Origin: Pantoea sp. Eser | GTDB taxonomy: Bacteria; Pseudomonadota; Gammaproteobacteria; Enterobacterales; Enterobacteriaceae | NCBI GenBank assembly: GCA_009830035.1 | Contig: SZZY01000018.1 | Span: 1 to 43,117 of the forward strand | DNA: 43,117 nt | Direction of reading: 5' to 3' | In this document: in pieces, positions 1-8,823 of the stretch | Layout: each line of letters starts with the position of its first letter | Numbering within the stretch: the first letter of the stretch is position 1 | Program-made: the position numbers and the translations under genes | The notes under the pieces: model-generated | Databases searched by the model: none | What the model saw: only the letters and a program-made list of their open reading frames with translations | Told to the model about the DNA's origin: nothing

Positions 1-1
1 T

Positions 2-139
2 TTCAAACTGTCCGACGGTGAACTTGAGCGACTGACCCGCCGTTATACCAGCGAGATCGGCATCATCATTGGACCGCAAAAAGATATTCCTGCACCAGAC
101 GTGGGCACCAACAGCAAAGTGATGGCGCACACTATTTAA
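2..139 (+). pseudogene. 3' truncated fragment of NAD-type glutamate dehydrogenase (Glu/Leu/Phe/Val dehydrogenase)
   Basis: The reading frame enters from outside the window and encodes a stretch typical of NAD-dependent glutamate dehydrogenases: [15 protein letters not shown] followed by [15 protein letters not shown]. In the family this lies in the first third of a protein of about 420 residues and is followed by a conserved MAWMM segment. Here the frame reads VMAHTI and stops at a TAA, so the catalytic and nucleotide-binding remainder is missing and a deletion has joined unrelated DNA. The enzyme interconverts glutamate and 2-oxoglutarate. The family is clear from the motif. Whether the 5' part outside the window is intact cannot be seen. 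Confidence 0.75.
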
Positions 140-351
140 AGGTGGCAATCTCTCAGCGGAAAGGTTTTTCAAAGCAAAGTGGTGTAAACAGCAGGCTTTT
201 CAGGCTGGAATTTTTTGGTAAGGAGGTGCGGAAGGCGGCAGGTGAGGATCGGTGCAAGAGACAGCCAAAGCAATAACGTCGGAAGGATCGTTTCCGACGT
301 TAATCGGATCAGGCTGCTTTTACCGCGCGGACTTTTTTACTGCCCGACTCT

Positions 352-658
352 TCAAGCCTTGTCATCGGCGCTGTCTGACGCCGACTCAGACTGACAGGCA
401 TCAGCGGCGACCGGCTCAGGCAGTTTTCTGGTACGCAGAGGCAGAAATATGCTGCACGGCATCTTTCTGCTCGGCCAGCAGCAGGCCCAGGGTTTCCGCC
501 TGCGTCTCATCCATTGCGGGTTTATCATGTGACAGCCATCCGGTGAGGGCTTAGGCCATATCGAGTATTTTGTCGTAGGCATCGGCCTTTTTCTTATTGG
601 CAAACGTCATCTTCTCTTCACCCTTTGTGACGACTACAAATTTTGTTTCGACAGCTAT
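352..658 (-). pseudogene. yebG: yebG, SOS-inducible DNA damage protein, broken
   Basis: Read on the minus strand, this matches E. coli YebG from start to end: VETKFVVVTKGEEKMTFANK, then ADAYDKILDMA, then AMDETQAETLGLLLAEQKDA, then KLPEPVAADACQ with the acidic serine-rich tail. Three lesions are visible. The expected start codon is ATA (656-658). A TAA interrupts after ILDMA (551-553). A frameshift near 430-445 moves the C-terminal part to another frame. YebG is a small LexA-regulated protein of about 95 residues with unclear biochemical role. A LexA box lies about 20 bases upstream, which supports the identification. Confidence 0.85.
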
Positions 659-677
659 GTTTTTGCCCCATTGGATG

Positions 678-693
678 CTGTGTACACATGCAG
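678..693 (-). promoter_or_regulatory. LexA (SOS) box of yebG
   Basis: CTG, ten bases, then CAG (CTGTGTACACATGCAG on the plus strand) fits the LexA consensus CTG-N10-CAG with an alternating purine-pyrimidine core. It lies about 20 bases ahead of the yebG start position. E. coli yebG is a known member of the LexA regulon, so the site is in the expected place. The operator has survived although the gene behind it is dead. Confidence 0.85.
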
Positions 694-808
694 TATATCA
701 CGACGATGATGCTTTTCCAGCAGAGAATAAAGTTTATCGGTTATCCCCGGCATAACCTTAACTAGGCACAAACGTTAACCATTCTCTCGGGGGAATAAGC
801 GTTGCCGG

Positions 809-1603
809 CTAGACCAGCAACTCCTCAAGAAAATCGGCCAGCGCTTTGCGCGGGTCGTCCTCTTCCGAGACGATCATCTCAATCCCCCACTGTCCCAGTA
901 CCTCTTTTGCCACCGGATTATTGCGGTTGGTAAACAGATACGATTTCGGACGCGCCGTCGCCAGCCCGGTGCGGCCCCACATTTTCGTCAGGCGGTAAAA
1001 CAGCAGCCGAATATTAAAATCGCTGATGCTGTAGCCGACAAACAGCACCGAATTGCCCATCACGTCGTGGGTCAGTTTGATGTCAAGCGGCGAATCGAAA
1101 TAGAGCCGTTCAAAGTAGCTGCTTTCATCCAGCACGATAGAGGTGTCGTCATCGAAATCGCCGTGCAGCTTAATAATGTGGCGTTTATCTTCGGTCAGCG
1201 ACACCAGATCGGCGGCGTTAGCCACTTTGTAATACGGGACTCCATGGGCGTCGTGCGCCGCTTCCAGCCAGCGATCGTAATTGGTGGTATAGATGCGAGA
1301 AAAGTTGCCCTGGGTGATCACGGTATGGATTTCTGAGGTCCGGACATCAATATCCGGGCGATGCCATTCGCGGTCCATCCAGCTTCGCAGCGGGCCAAGC
1401 GATCCTTTCTTCTGTTTGTAATATTCGGCCAGCGACAGATGGGTGCCATAGGTATTAAAGATTTTCGGATCGTAACCCAGCTCATTGGCGAGATGGGCAA
1501 TCAGCTCATGCCATTCCGGCAAGCCAAGATTACGTGAGATGCCCGCGCCGGCAAACAGAATCAGCTTACCCGAATCGTAAGCACGTTTAAGTTCAGGTTT
1601 CAT
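809..1603 (-). CDS. SIR2-domain NADase-like protein (KomC-like effector)
   Basis: This is an intact 264-residue SIR2-like protein. The NAD-binding signatures are all present: FAGAGIS (17-23), TTNYD (106-110), LHGD (146-149, with His147 in the catalytic histidine position) and a late GYSISDFN segment. Stand-alone SIR2 proteins of this shape act in bacteria as NAD+-hydrolysing effectors of anti-phage systems rather than as deacetylases. Its ATG overlaps the TGA of the upstream HAM1-like gene (ATGA), with a GGGGAG ribosome site just before it, so the two are translationally coupled. A HAM1-SIR2 pair is the sensor-effector part of the Kongming system (KomB-KomC), where dITP triggers NAD+ depletion. 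No KomA-type deaminase is visible nearby. The function here is inferred from family and context. Confidence 0.85.
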   Translation of the reverse strand: MKPELKRAYDSGKLILFAGAGISRNLGLPEWHELIAHLANELGYDPKIFNTYGTHLSLAEYYKQKKGSLGPLRSWMDREWHRPDIDVRTSEIHTVITQGNFSRIYTTNYDRWLEAAHDAHGVPYYKVANAADLVSLTEDKRHIIKLHGDFDDDTSIVLDESSYFERLYFDSPLDIKLTHDVMGNSVLFVGYSISDFNIRLLFYRLTKMWGRTGLATARPKSYLFTNRNNPVAKEVLGQWGIEMIVSEEDDPRKALADFLEELLV

Positions 1604-2160
1604 GCGACTCCCCGAGCCGTTTTCAAAAAGGTGGCGAAGCGATCGAGCGCGATGCGTCGCATCGAAATCTCATTCTTGAATTCACCCATTTCGGCGAATG
1701 TCTGATCGTAACCTTCCGGGATAAAGACACAATCCCACTGAAAGCCACGTGTACCGGCCGGTGTCGCGGCAATGGTCCCGCGCAGTTCGCCCGAAAACTG
1801 ATACATTTTGCGGCCATCGCAGTAGCCCAGCACGGTTTTTGCCGTCACGGCCTGACTGTCGAGCCCCTGCACTAGGGCGGTAAAGCGCTCAGCCTCTAGC
1901 CGGTTCCAGAAGATACGGGTCAGCCCGGCCGGCAGGCCATTCAGACCATCCAGATAGAGTCCGGTATGCTCAACGAACAGCGGTCGTCCAATCAGTGAAA
2001 AGGCCTTGGTCAGTTTATCGCGCACCAGGTCGAGTTCATTTTCAGTCTGAATTTCTTCGATACGACGGGAGATGGGCAACACTTCAACCCCGATAGGTTC
2101 GAGGATTTTGCGCACCTCCGCCAGCTTTTGCTCATTGGCAGAAAGGAATCTGATTTTCAT
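1600..2160 (-). CDS. HAM1/RdgB-like (non-canonical purine NTP pyrophosphatase fold) protein, KomB-like
   Basis: This is an intact 186-residue protein of the HAM1/RdgB/ITPase fold. It begins with the typical beta-strand and nucleotide loop FLSANEQKLAEV (5-16) and has the central FVEHTGLYLDGLNGLP region (62-77) and a C-terminal AEMGEFKNEISMRR segment. Housekeeping members carry D-[DST]-[ST]-G-L at the central motif and S-H-R near the end. Here the catalytic aspartate position is His65, and the second motif reads Ser166-Met167-Arg168. It may therefore bind an inosine-type nucleotide without hydrolysing it, as expected for a sensor subunit. It lies directly upstream of, and overlaps, the SIR2 gene. 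The housekeeping rdgB would lie elsewhere. Confidence 0.85.
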   Translation of the reverse strand: MKIRFLSANEQKLAEVRKILEPIGVEVLPISRRIEEIQTENELDLVRDKLTKAFSLIGRPLFVEHTGLYLDGLNGLPAGLTRIFWNRLEAERFTALVQGLDSQAVTAKTVLGYCDGRKMYQFSGELRGTIAATPAGTRGFQWDCVFIPEGYDQTFAEMGEFKNEISMRRIALDRFATFLKTARGVA

Positions 2161-2327
2161 GGGGCTTCTAGGTTAATTGCTCCGCCGCGCGTTGAATCGA
2201 CAGGCGGGCAGGATAGATCACTAACGTTGGAGAGTGTAGCGCAATTATGTGGTCCGCAGCCGTGACGGCCGTTTTGCCGCAGGGGAATAACTGGCTGAAT
2301 AAACGGCGCCGAAGCGCCAGAGAAGGA

Positions 2328-2907
2328 TCAGTACTGAATACCGGGCAGATTCCCCGTAGAGTGCGCGATGGCTTCATCCTGTTCGCCCCAGCGCGTCAGC
2401 ACCTGCTGATACTGACCGCCGCTGATGGTGCCATCAATGGCGGCCTGCAGTGCGGGTGCCAGCCCATTGCCCTTTTTGGTGGTGACGGCGACCATCTCGC
2501 CGGCGCGCTCAATCGCCGCTGCTTTGGTGAGTTGTCGATGGGCAATCGGCGCTTCAATCAGGTTATCCAGCACGCTGAGGTGCGGGAACAGATTGAAATT
2601 CTGAGACACATAGCCGACGCTGATGCGCTGACGCAGAATCCGCCTGCTCTTTCAGTTCATAGAGCTTATCGCCGCGCTGCTAATAGCCGATATAATCGCC
2701 GTCAATCTGGATAAACCCTTCATCCACCCGCTCCAGATGATTTATGGTGCGCAACAGGGTCGATTTGCCGGAGCCGGAAGGGCCGAGGATCGCCGTCACC
2801 GATCCCGGATCCAGCGACAGTGAAACCGCATCCAGTGCTTTGTGTTTGCCAAAACTTTTACTGACGCCGGTAGTGTGTGAGGTGCAGTAATCAATGGCTT
2901 CGGACAT
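2328..2907 (-). pseudogene. Amino-acid ABC transporter ATPase, broken and fused to a substrate-binding-protein tail
   Basis: The N-terminal part is a polar amino-acid ABC ATPase with a perfect Walker A ([13 protein letters not shown]) and the D-loop-proximal segment [12 protein letters not shown] follows (2679-2681, in place of a glutamine), then a frameshift near 2640. The next frame gives the Q-loop region SQNFNLFPHLSVLDNLIEAP. After the residues AAAIERA the sequence is no longer ATPase: it reads VTTKKGNGLAPALQAAIDG and ends in TRWGEQDEAIAHS, which is the C-terminus of a family-3 amino-acid binding protein. Signature motif, Walker B and H-loop are therefore missing. A deletion has joined this gene to a binding-protein gene formerly downstream. 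Confidence 0.8.
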
Positions 2908-3622
2908 GGCTGATCTCCTCGGTTGGATTGAGAGGCGTGACGCGGTTGCGCCACTGCCGCCAGCGCGACAGCTGCGGTTCGCGGGTCACACTGCGGGCCA
3001 GCCAGCGTTCAACGCTGTGCTGAATCACCGACAGCACGGTGGTGATAATCAGATACAAGGCGGCGCCGACCATCAGCAGCGGGATCACTTCCTGATTGGT
3101 GCCGGAACCGACAATGATGCGTAGTCCGGCAATATCCTCCGCTTTGGCCAGCGAGGTGATCGGGCTGCTGGTTTTGACGTAAAAGCCGAGTGAGTCTTTG
3201 CGATAGGTGGCGAAATCGAACTTCTCTTTACGCGCTTTGGTGACGATGATGTTAGAGATCGCCGCATCATATTTGCCGGAGGCCACGCCCAGCGGCCAGT
3301 CTTCCCATGAGGTTGGCACCACATTGAGCTTCAGGCCGAGGCTGTCGGCCACCAGACGGGCGATATCGACTTCGCTACCGAGCAGGGTTTTGTTGTCATC
3401 GGAGAAGACCGTCAGCGGCGGAGAGTTCTGCGCCGGCACCGCAAAGCGATGACCGGCCGGCAGCTTCGCCACCGCCTGCGGGTTTTTGCTACTGTGGATC
3501 GGCGTTTTATTGGCGTCGAGGCTGACCCGCTGGCCGTTGTACGCCACGCTGGTGCCGTCCGCCAGGGCGCTGCCGCTGGCTGCCAGAATAATCAGGGCGA
3601 TGAGTCTTTTATTTTTTTGCAT
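2891..3622 (-). pseudogene. Chimera: amino-acid binding protein N-terminus fused in frame to ABC permease C-terminus
   Basis: The frame is open for 243 residues but joins two genes. Residues 1-21 are a signal peptide ending ALADG. Residues of about 50-180 are a periplasmic family-3 binding protein (PPLTVFSDDNKTLLGSEVDI, YDAAISNIIVTKARKEKFDF, LRIIVGSGTNQEV). From about 181 the sequence becomes the last membrane helix and cytoplasmic tail of a HisM/GlnP-type permease (LLMVGAALYLIITTVLS, then [13 protein letters not shown]). The binding-protein C-lobe and most of the permease are gone, so neither function can remain. Its end overlaps the ATPase start by 17 bases, as the original permease would have. 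The deletion happens to keep the frame. Confidence 0.8.
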
Positions 3623-3633
3623 AGCACAGGCTC

Positions 3634-4947
3634 TTATTGTGAAGTGAACTGGTTGACCGGCAGCGACAGGTCAAAACTGTCGCGCAGGGTGTTACCGGGA
3701 TAGTCGCGACGGGTCAGGCCGCGCGCCTGCAAAATCGGCACCACGCGGTCAACAAAACGTTCGAAGGTATCCGGGGTGCCGCCGTTGATAATGAAGCCAT
3801 CGGTGGCGTCGGTTTCGAACCAAAGCTGCAGGCCGTCTGCCACCTCTTCAGGCGTACCGTGGAACAGGGGACGGGGCGTTGCCGCCTCCAGTGCTGCCTG
3901 GCGCAGGGTGTGTCCCTGTTCACGCGCTCTGCGTTTGATCTCATCGGTGGTGCTGCGGAAACTGTTCTGCCCGATGTCGCCGATGTCAGGAAAGGGCTGA
4001 TCGAGCGGATACTGTGAGAAGTCGTGATGGTCGAAGAAGCGGCCAAGGTAGTTGAGCGCATCGCTAATCGACACCAGCGCGGCGGTAGTCCGGTACTGAC
4101 GCTCCACGTCGTCGGTGTCGTCACCCACAATCACGCTCACGCCTTGGAAAATGTGGAGATCTTCTGGCTGACGGCCGTTCGCCACCAGCTGCTGTTTAAC
4201 ATCACGGTAAAAAGCCTGTGCCTCTTCGCGGGTCGGCTGGTGGGTGAAGATGGCATCGGCATGGCGGGCGGCCAGCTTTTTGCCGTCTTCTGACGCCCCG
4301 GCCTGGAAGATTATCGGACGGCCCTGCGGGGTGCGCGCGATGTTAAGCGGGCCCTGAACCTGGAAGAAATCACCGTGATGATTCAGGGTATGCAGCTTAG
4401 CCGGATCGAAAAACTGGCCGCTCTTCTTGTCGCGCACAAAGGCATCCTGCTCCCACGAATCCCATAATCCTTTCACCATCTGCATATACTCATCGGCGAT
4501 GCGATAGCGTAAGGCGTGCTCCGGATGCTGCTGACGCGAGAAGTTTTTAGCCGAGCCTTCCAGCGGCGAAGTCACCATGTTCCAGCCGGCGCGGCCACCG
4601 CTGAGATGATCGAGGCTGGCAAACTGGCGCGCCACGGTGAACGGTTCGCTGTAGGAGGTTGAAACTGTGCCAACCAGCCCAAGATGCTCGGTGACGCCCG
4701 CCAGCGCCGACAGCAGCTTCAGCGGTTCAAAGCGGTTGAGAAAGTGCGGAATTGACTTTTCGTTGATGTATAAACCATCGGCGACAAACAAAAAGTCGAG
4801 CTTGCCCTGCTCCGCTTTGCGGGCGATCTTTCTGGCGTAATCGAGACTGATGCTGGCATCGGCCTGTACCGTCGGATGACGCCATGCGGACATGTTCCCG
4901 GAGGCGCCGTGCAGAATGGTACCCAGCCGAAGTTGTCTTGTGCTCAT
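3634..4947 (-). CDS. LLM-class flavin-dependent monooxygenase (NtaA/SnaA/DszA family)
   Basis: This is an intact 437-residue member of the bacterial luciferase-like group using FMNH2 supplied by a separate reductase. Family landmarks are [20 protein letters not shown] at the N-terminus, [43 protein letters not shown], and [19 protein letters not shown]. Length agrees with NtaA/SnaA/DszA proteins (430-460 residues). The gene sits between an amino-acid ABC transporter and an M20 deacylase, the arrangement of operons that take up and oxidatively open N-acetylated S-modified cysteines (B. subtilis yxeK type). The precise substrate is not readable. It is the only full-length gene left in its cluster, so its pathway is probably dead. 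Confidence 0.85.
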   Translation of the reverse strand: MSTRQLRLGTILHGASGNMSAWRHPTVQADASISLDYARKIARKAEQGKLDFLFVADGLYINEKSIPHFLNRFEPLKLLSALAGVTEHLGLVGTVSTSYSEPFTVARQFASLDHLSGGRAGWNMVTSPLEGSAKNFSRQQHPEHALRYRIADEYMQMVKGLWDSWEQDAFVRDKKSGQFFDPAKLHTLNHHGDFFQVQGPLNIARTPQGRPIIFQAGASEDGKKLAARHADAIFTHQPTREEAQAFYRDVKQQLVANGRQPEDLHIFQGVSVIVGDDTDDVERQYRTTAALVSISDALNYLGRFFDHHDFSQYPLDQPFPDIGDIGQNSFRSTTDEIKRRAREQGHTLRQAALEAATPRPLFHGTPEEVADGLQLWFETDATDGFIINGGTPDTFERFVDRVVPILQARGLTRRDYPGNTLRDSFDLSLPVNQFTSQ

Positions 4948-5030
4948 GATGCTCTCTCTTTTTTAGTCATAGCGCTGCCTGAACGGCGGTCGTCACGACA
5001 GCCGCAAGGGAATGTCAGCAGAAAATGAAA

Positions 5031-6115
5031 TCAGGTCAGACTGGCTTCCCGACATCGCGCATTAAGCTGTTGCAGCGCCTGTTGGGCCAGTTGTGCGAAG
5101 TAGTCTGCTGCGGGGGCAATCAGCGCTTCATCCGGATTGAAGCTGGCATGGTGCAGGCCATAGTCGCTGGCGCTGCCAATACTGACGAACACGCCAGGCA
5201 CCTGTTGCAGATAGAATGCAAAATCCTCACCCAGCAGATGCAGTCCGGCTTGCTGCACCCGGTAACCGAGCTGTTGCGCCACCTCACTGCTGAAGTGCGC
5301 CCAGTCGTCATCATTGATCAGCACCGGCGGCCCCGGATGCCAGCTCAGCGTCGCGTCTGCACCGCTGGCCCGGGCAAAGTTTTCCACCAGCGTGCGCACC
5401 CGCTGTTCCAGTTCGGCCCGCAGCTGGAGATCGTGGGTACGGGCGGTGCCACCGAACTCGACGCCGCCGGGCAGGACGTTCTAGGTTTTCCCGCCATCAA
5501 TCCGGGTAATGCTCAGTACCAGACTGTCGAGCGCGCTGAAGCTGCGGCTGGTGAGTCCCTGTAATGCCTGAATGATCTGGCTGGCGACCACGATGCTGTC
5601 GACACCCTGTTCCGGGTGGGCAGCATGCGCGCCTTTGCCGGTCACGCGGATAATGAATTTGTCGGCGTTGGCGCAGAACGCGCCGCCGCGGGTGGCGAAG
5701 GTGCCGACCGGCAGCGTCGGTTCATTGTGCATACCAAAGATGGCCTGCACCTGGTCCAGTACGCCAGCGTCAATAAACTGACAGGCGCCACGGGCGATCT
5801 CTTTAGCGGGTTGAAACAGAATGCGCACCCGCCCCGCCAGTTGCGGCTCAATCGCCCTGAGCTGCAGCGCCGCGCCTAACATCACGGCGCTGTGCAGATC
5901 GTGGCCGCAGGCGTGCATGACGCCAGGATGGCGGGAATGAAACCGCACCCCACTCGCCTCGTGAATCGGCAGCGCATCAATATCAGCACGCAGGGCGATC
6001 CCCGTTTCACCCTGTCCAATCTCCGCCACCACGCCGGTTTCAAGCGGGTAATCAAGCAGCCGGATGCCGGCCTCCTGCAGCCAGTGGCGCAGCCGTGCCG
6101 TGGTCGCAAACTAAG
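5031..6115 (-). pseudogene. M20 family amidohydrolase (N-acyl amino acid deacylase), broken
   Basis: This is an M20D zinc peptidase relative (hippurate hydrolase/YxeP type). The metal-binding region HACGHDLHSAVMLG, the segment RILFQPAKEIARGA (the usual Glu-Glu reads Lys-Glu) and the C-terminal LGEDFAFYLQQVPG are present. A TAG at 5482-5484 replaces the tryptophan of the conserved GxTWNVLP motif; the second M20 copy in this window keeps TGG there. The first 25-35 residues of the family are missing: the frame begins at FATTARLRHWL directly after a TAG and abuts the neighbouring monooxygenase. In related operons this enzyme removes an acetyl group from an S-modified cysteine. The gene is not functional as written. 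Confidence 0.85.
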
Positions 6116-6120
6116 GGCGA

Positions 6121-6990
6121 TCAGGCTGCGACCAGATGATGCGTTGCCAGTAGGGCCAGCGAATGGTGGCGCGCAACCGGTTCGCTGATCGGCGTATCAA
6201 TAATGAACTCATCGATACCAAAGTTATGGTGCAGGGAATACAGTTGGGCATGAACCTGCGCTGCGGTGCCTTTCAGCAGCGACGGCGTGCGCGGCTCAAT
6301 CAGGTAATCACGATAACCGCCCTGGCGCACATACCGTTCGGCCTGTTCGAGGCTGGCGACGTTGACGCTGGGACCATTTTTCACTGCGACGTGGTAGTGA
6401 AGGAGGTTGGCCACCAGCAGATCGGCGCCAGCGGGCGAATCGGCAACCACCACCAGCGCGCGCTGACCGTCAGTTGCGCCGCGAACACCAGCTGACAGCC
6501 GAGACGGGCGGCCAGTAGGGCGCTCTCTTCACTGGCACCCAGCAGAAAACGGTTCACCGGGCGTGACGGCAGCGGTGTCGCCTGCAGGCGTTCATCGTCA
6601 TCGGTGCTGCTGTGGCTGTCGGGTTTCAGCCAGGAATCCAGCAGCTGCAGCTGTTCGGCAAAGCTGCCCTTCTCTGACGGCTGAACACCCAGCTGAAGCG
6701 CACGGGTTGAGAGCGGTAATCCGCCTGGCGTCTTGCCGATACCTAAATCGATACGGCCCGGTGCCAGTGACGCCAGCAGATTGAAGTTTTCCGCCACCTT
6801 ATACGGACTGTAATGCTGGAATTACCCCGCCTGAACCGACGCGGATATGCCGGGTCTGGGCAATGATCCACGCGATCAACAGTTCCGGTGACGGGCTGGC
6901 CAGTTGCGCGGTGTTGTGGTGTTCCGCCAGCCAGAAGCGGTGATAGCCCCACTGTTCAGCCAATTGCGCCAGTTGAAGGGTGCTAGAAAC
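6121..6990 (-). pseudogene. LLM-class flavin monooxygenase (MsnO8-type), frameshifted and N-terminally truncated
   Basis: A second luciferase-like monooxygenase is recognisable in pieces. The N-terminal piece has STLQLAQLAEQWGYHRFWLA and EHHNTAQLASPSPELLI. After a frameshift near 6810 come HYSPYKVAENFNLLASLAPG and RIDLGIGKTPGGLPLS. After another near 6460 comes a C-terminal half ending in HHSLALLATHHLVAA. The usual first 25 residues (a beta-strand and the MLDQSP-like segment) are absent, and the sequence runs instead into the AT-rich dfo promoter region. It is the third enzyme of the eroded sulfur-type cluster on this strand. Confidence 0.75.
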
Positions 6991-7023
6991 ATTTATAAAT
7001 AAATTCCTACAACAAAATGTTTG

Positions 7024-7042
7024 AATGATAATGGTTAACATT
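7024..7042. promoter_or_regulatory. Fur box of the desferrioxamine cluster
   Basis: AATGATAATGGTTAACATT matches the extended Fur consensus AATGATAATCATTATCATT at 16 of 19 positions. It lies about 220 bases ahead of dfoJ in an AT-rich stretch (6985-7110) that probably holds the promoter. Iron-replete Fur would repress the siderophore genes from here. Confidence 0.7.
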
Positions 7043-7259
7043 TACAATCTAGGCATAACAAAATAAAGCGATATACGCTGATTAATCCATAAATAAACTA
7101 CGGAATTTCACATTTTGCAGGTAAAAACGCTATCCCGCTGTGCAAGCAAGGTTTTTATCTGGTTAGTTAACGTAATGTTTACTGGAGCTGTTGAGCTGAC
7201 GCCCACACTGACGGTTTTACGCCGGCAGGGTCCATTGGTTTAAAGCACAGGAACTCAAC

Positions 7260-8813
7260 ATGGTCTTACGCTCATATGTTCAATCGGCATCGCAGGTGCC
7301 GGATTTGCCTCCTGTCAGCGCTCCCGCAGCATCACTGTTCAACGATCGGCAACTGGCAGCCTGGTCGCGGCAGATGCAGGAGGTGCTGGCACTGATGACC
7401 CGTACGGTAAGCGGCGTGGAGAAACCGTTCAGCGGCATTCTCCCCGATGAACTGGCTGCTGAGTTCAGCGATGTGGATTTAGATCGCCCACTTGGCAGTA
7501 ACGACGCCGCACTGGCGGAGCTGAACCAGCTCTATCTGCGCGATGCGGTCTGGTTCCACCACCCTAAATATCTGGCGCACCTCAACTGTCCGGTGGTGCT
7601 TCCCTCGCTGATGGCCGAGCAGATCATGGCGGCGGTCAACAGTTCGGTGGATACCTGGGACCAGAGCGCCGGCGGTACGCTGATTGAGCAAAAGGTGATT
7701 GACTGGACGCTAGGACGTATCGGCCTGCCTGCCGGCTCAGATGGCATCTTTACCAGCGGCGGCACCCAATCCAACCTGATGGCGATGTTGCTGGCGCGTG
7801 ATAGCTGGTGCGTAGCCCATCATGCCGGTCATCTGATCAAGCAGCGTGGCCTGCCGGAGAGCGCCTCAAAATGGCGGGTCTTCACCTCAAAACTGAGCCA
7901 TTTCAGCATTCAGAAATCGATGGCGATTCTGGGACTGGGCTATGACGCGGTGATCCCGGTCGATCATGATGCGCATTACCGGATGGATGCGCAGCGACTG
8001 CAGCAGGAAATTACGCGCTGTTACGATCAGGGACTGATTCCGATTGCGGTAGTCGCCACCAGCGGCACCACCGATTTTGGCAGCATCGACCCGCTGCCTG
8101 ATATCGCCTGCCTCTGCCAGCGTTACGGCCTGTGGATGCACGTTGATGCCGCCTACGGCTGTGGCCTGCTGGTTTCAGAACAACATCATGCCCGCCTGAG
8201 CGGCATTGAGCTGGCGGATTCTGTCACCGTTGACTATCACAAATCCTTCTTCCAGACCGTCAGCTGTGGCGCGTTTTTCGTGCGCGACAGCCAGAATCTG
8301 AAGCATGTCACGCACCACGCCGATTACCTCAACCCGCTCAGTGCCCAGCAGGAAGGCACGCCAAACCTGGTGAATAAAAGTATTCAGACCACCCGCCGCT
8401 TCGATGCGCTGAAGATGTGGCTGACGCTGCGCGTAATGGGGCCGGTGGCGCTGGGTCAGGCTTTCGATAGTCTGCTGCAGCTGACACAAACCGCACATCG
8501 GTTGTTAAGCGCACATCCGGCAATCGAGGTACTGCATGCGCCAGAGCTGACCACGCAGATTTTCCGCTATCTGCCACGGCCGGGCATCAGTGAAAGCCAG
8601 ATCGATGAGGTCAATGCGGCGATCCGTAAAGCGCTGTTCCGATCCGGCAATGCGGTGATTGCCGGAACCAAAGTTGACGGCCGCCAGTATCTGAAATTCA
8701 CCCTGCTGAACCCCTCCACTACTGCCGCCGATATTGAAGACGTTATCGGCCTGATTGCGCATTACGGCCGCGAGCATTTGCGGGCGTCTGCGCTGCAAGC
8801 AGCCAATCAGTGA
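7260..8813 (+). CDS. dfoJ: DfoJ, PLP-dependent lysine decarboxylase of desferrioxamine biosynthesis
   Basis: This is an intact 517-residue group II PLP-dependent decarboxylase. Visible landmarks are [20 protein letters not shown], the [17 protein letters not shown] phosphate-binding segment, [13 protein letters not shown] with the cofactor-contacting Asp, and DYHKSFFQ with the Schiff-base lysine at residue 328. In desferrioxamine pathways this enzyme makes cadaverine from lysine. It is followed after about ten bases by a lysine/cadaverine N-hydroxylase gene and then by acyltransferase/synthetase and exporter remnants, which distinguishes it from diaminobutyrate decarboxylase relatives. The start is preceded by AGGA at suitable spacing. 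It is the only intact member of its operon, so cadaverine would be made with no onward route here. Confidence 0.85.
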   Translation: MVLRSYVQSASQVPDLPPVSAPAASLFNDRQLAAWSRQMQEVLALMTRTVSGVEKPFSGILPDELAAEFSDVDLDRPLGSNDAALAELNQLYLRDAVWFHHPKYLAHLNCPVVLPSLMAEQIMAAVNSSVDTWDQSAGGTLIEQKVIDWTLGRIGLPAGSDGIFTSGGTQSNLMAMLLARDSWCVAHHAGHLIKQRGLPESASKWRVFTSKLSHFSIQKSMAILGLGYDAVIPVDHDAHYRMDAQRLQQEITRCYDQGLIPIAVVATSGTTDFGSIDPLPDIACLCQRYGLWMHVDAAYGCGLLVSEQHHARLSGIELADSVTVDYHKSFFQTVSCGAFFVRDSQNLKHVTHHADYLNPLSAQQEGTPNLVNKSIQTTRRFDALKMWLTLRVMGPVALGQAFDSLLQLTQTAHRLLSAHPAIEVLHAPELTTQIFRYLPRPGISESQIDEVNAAIRKALFRSGNAVIAGTKVDGRQYLKFTLLNPSTTAADIEDVIGLIAHYGREHLRASALQAANQ

Positions 8814-8823
8814 GAGCGCCAAC

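Noticed and set aside
2161..2327. A third gene (KomA-like deaminase) ahead of the HAM1 gene
   Set aside because: The stretch is too short and shows no deaminase motif; a minus-strand frame at 2168-2377 has no recognisable protein character.
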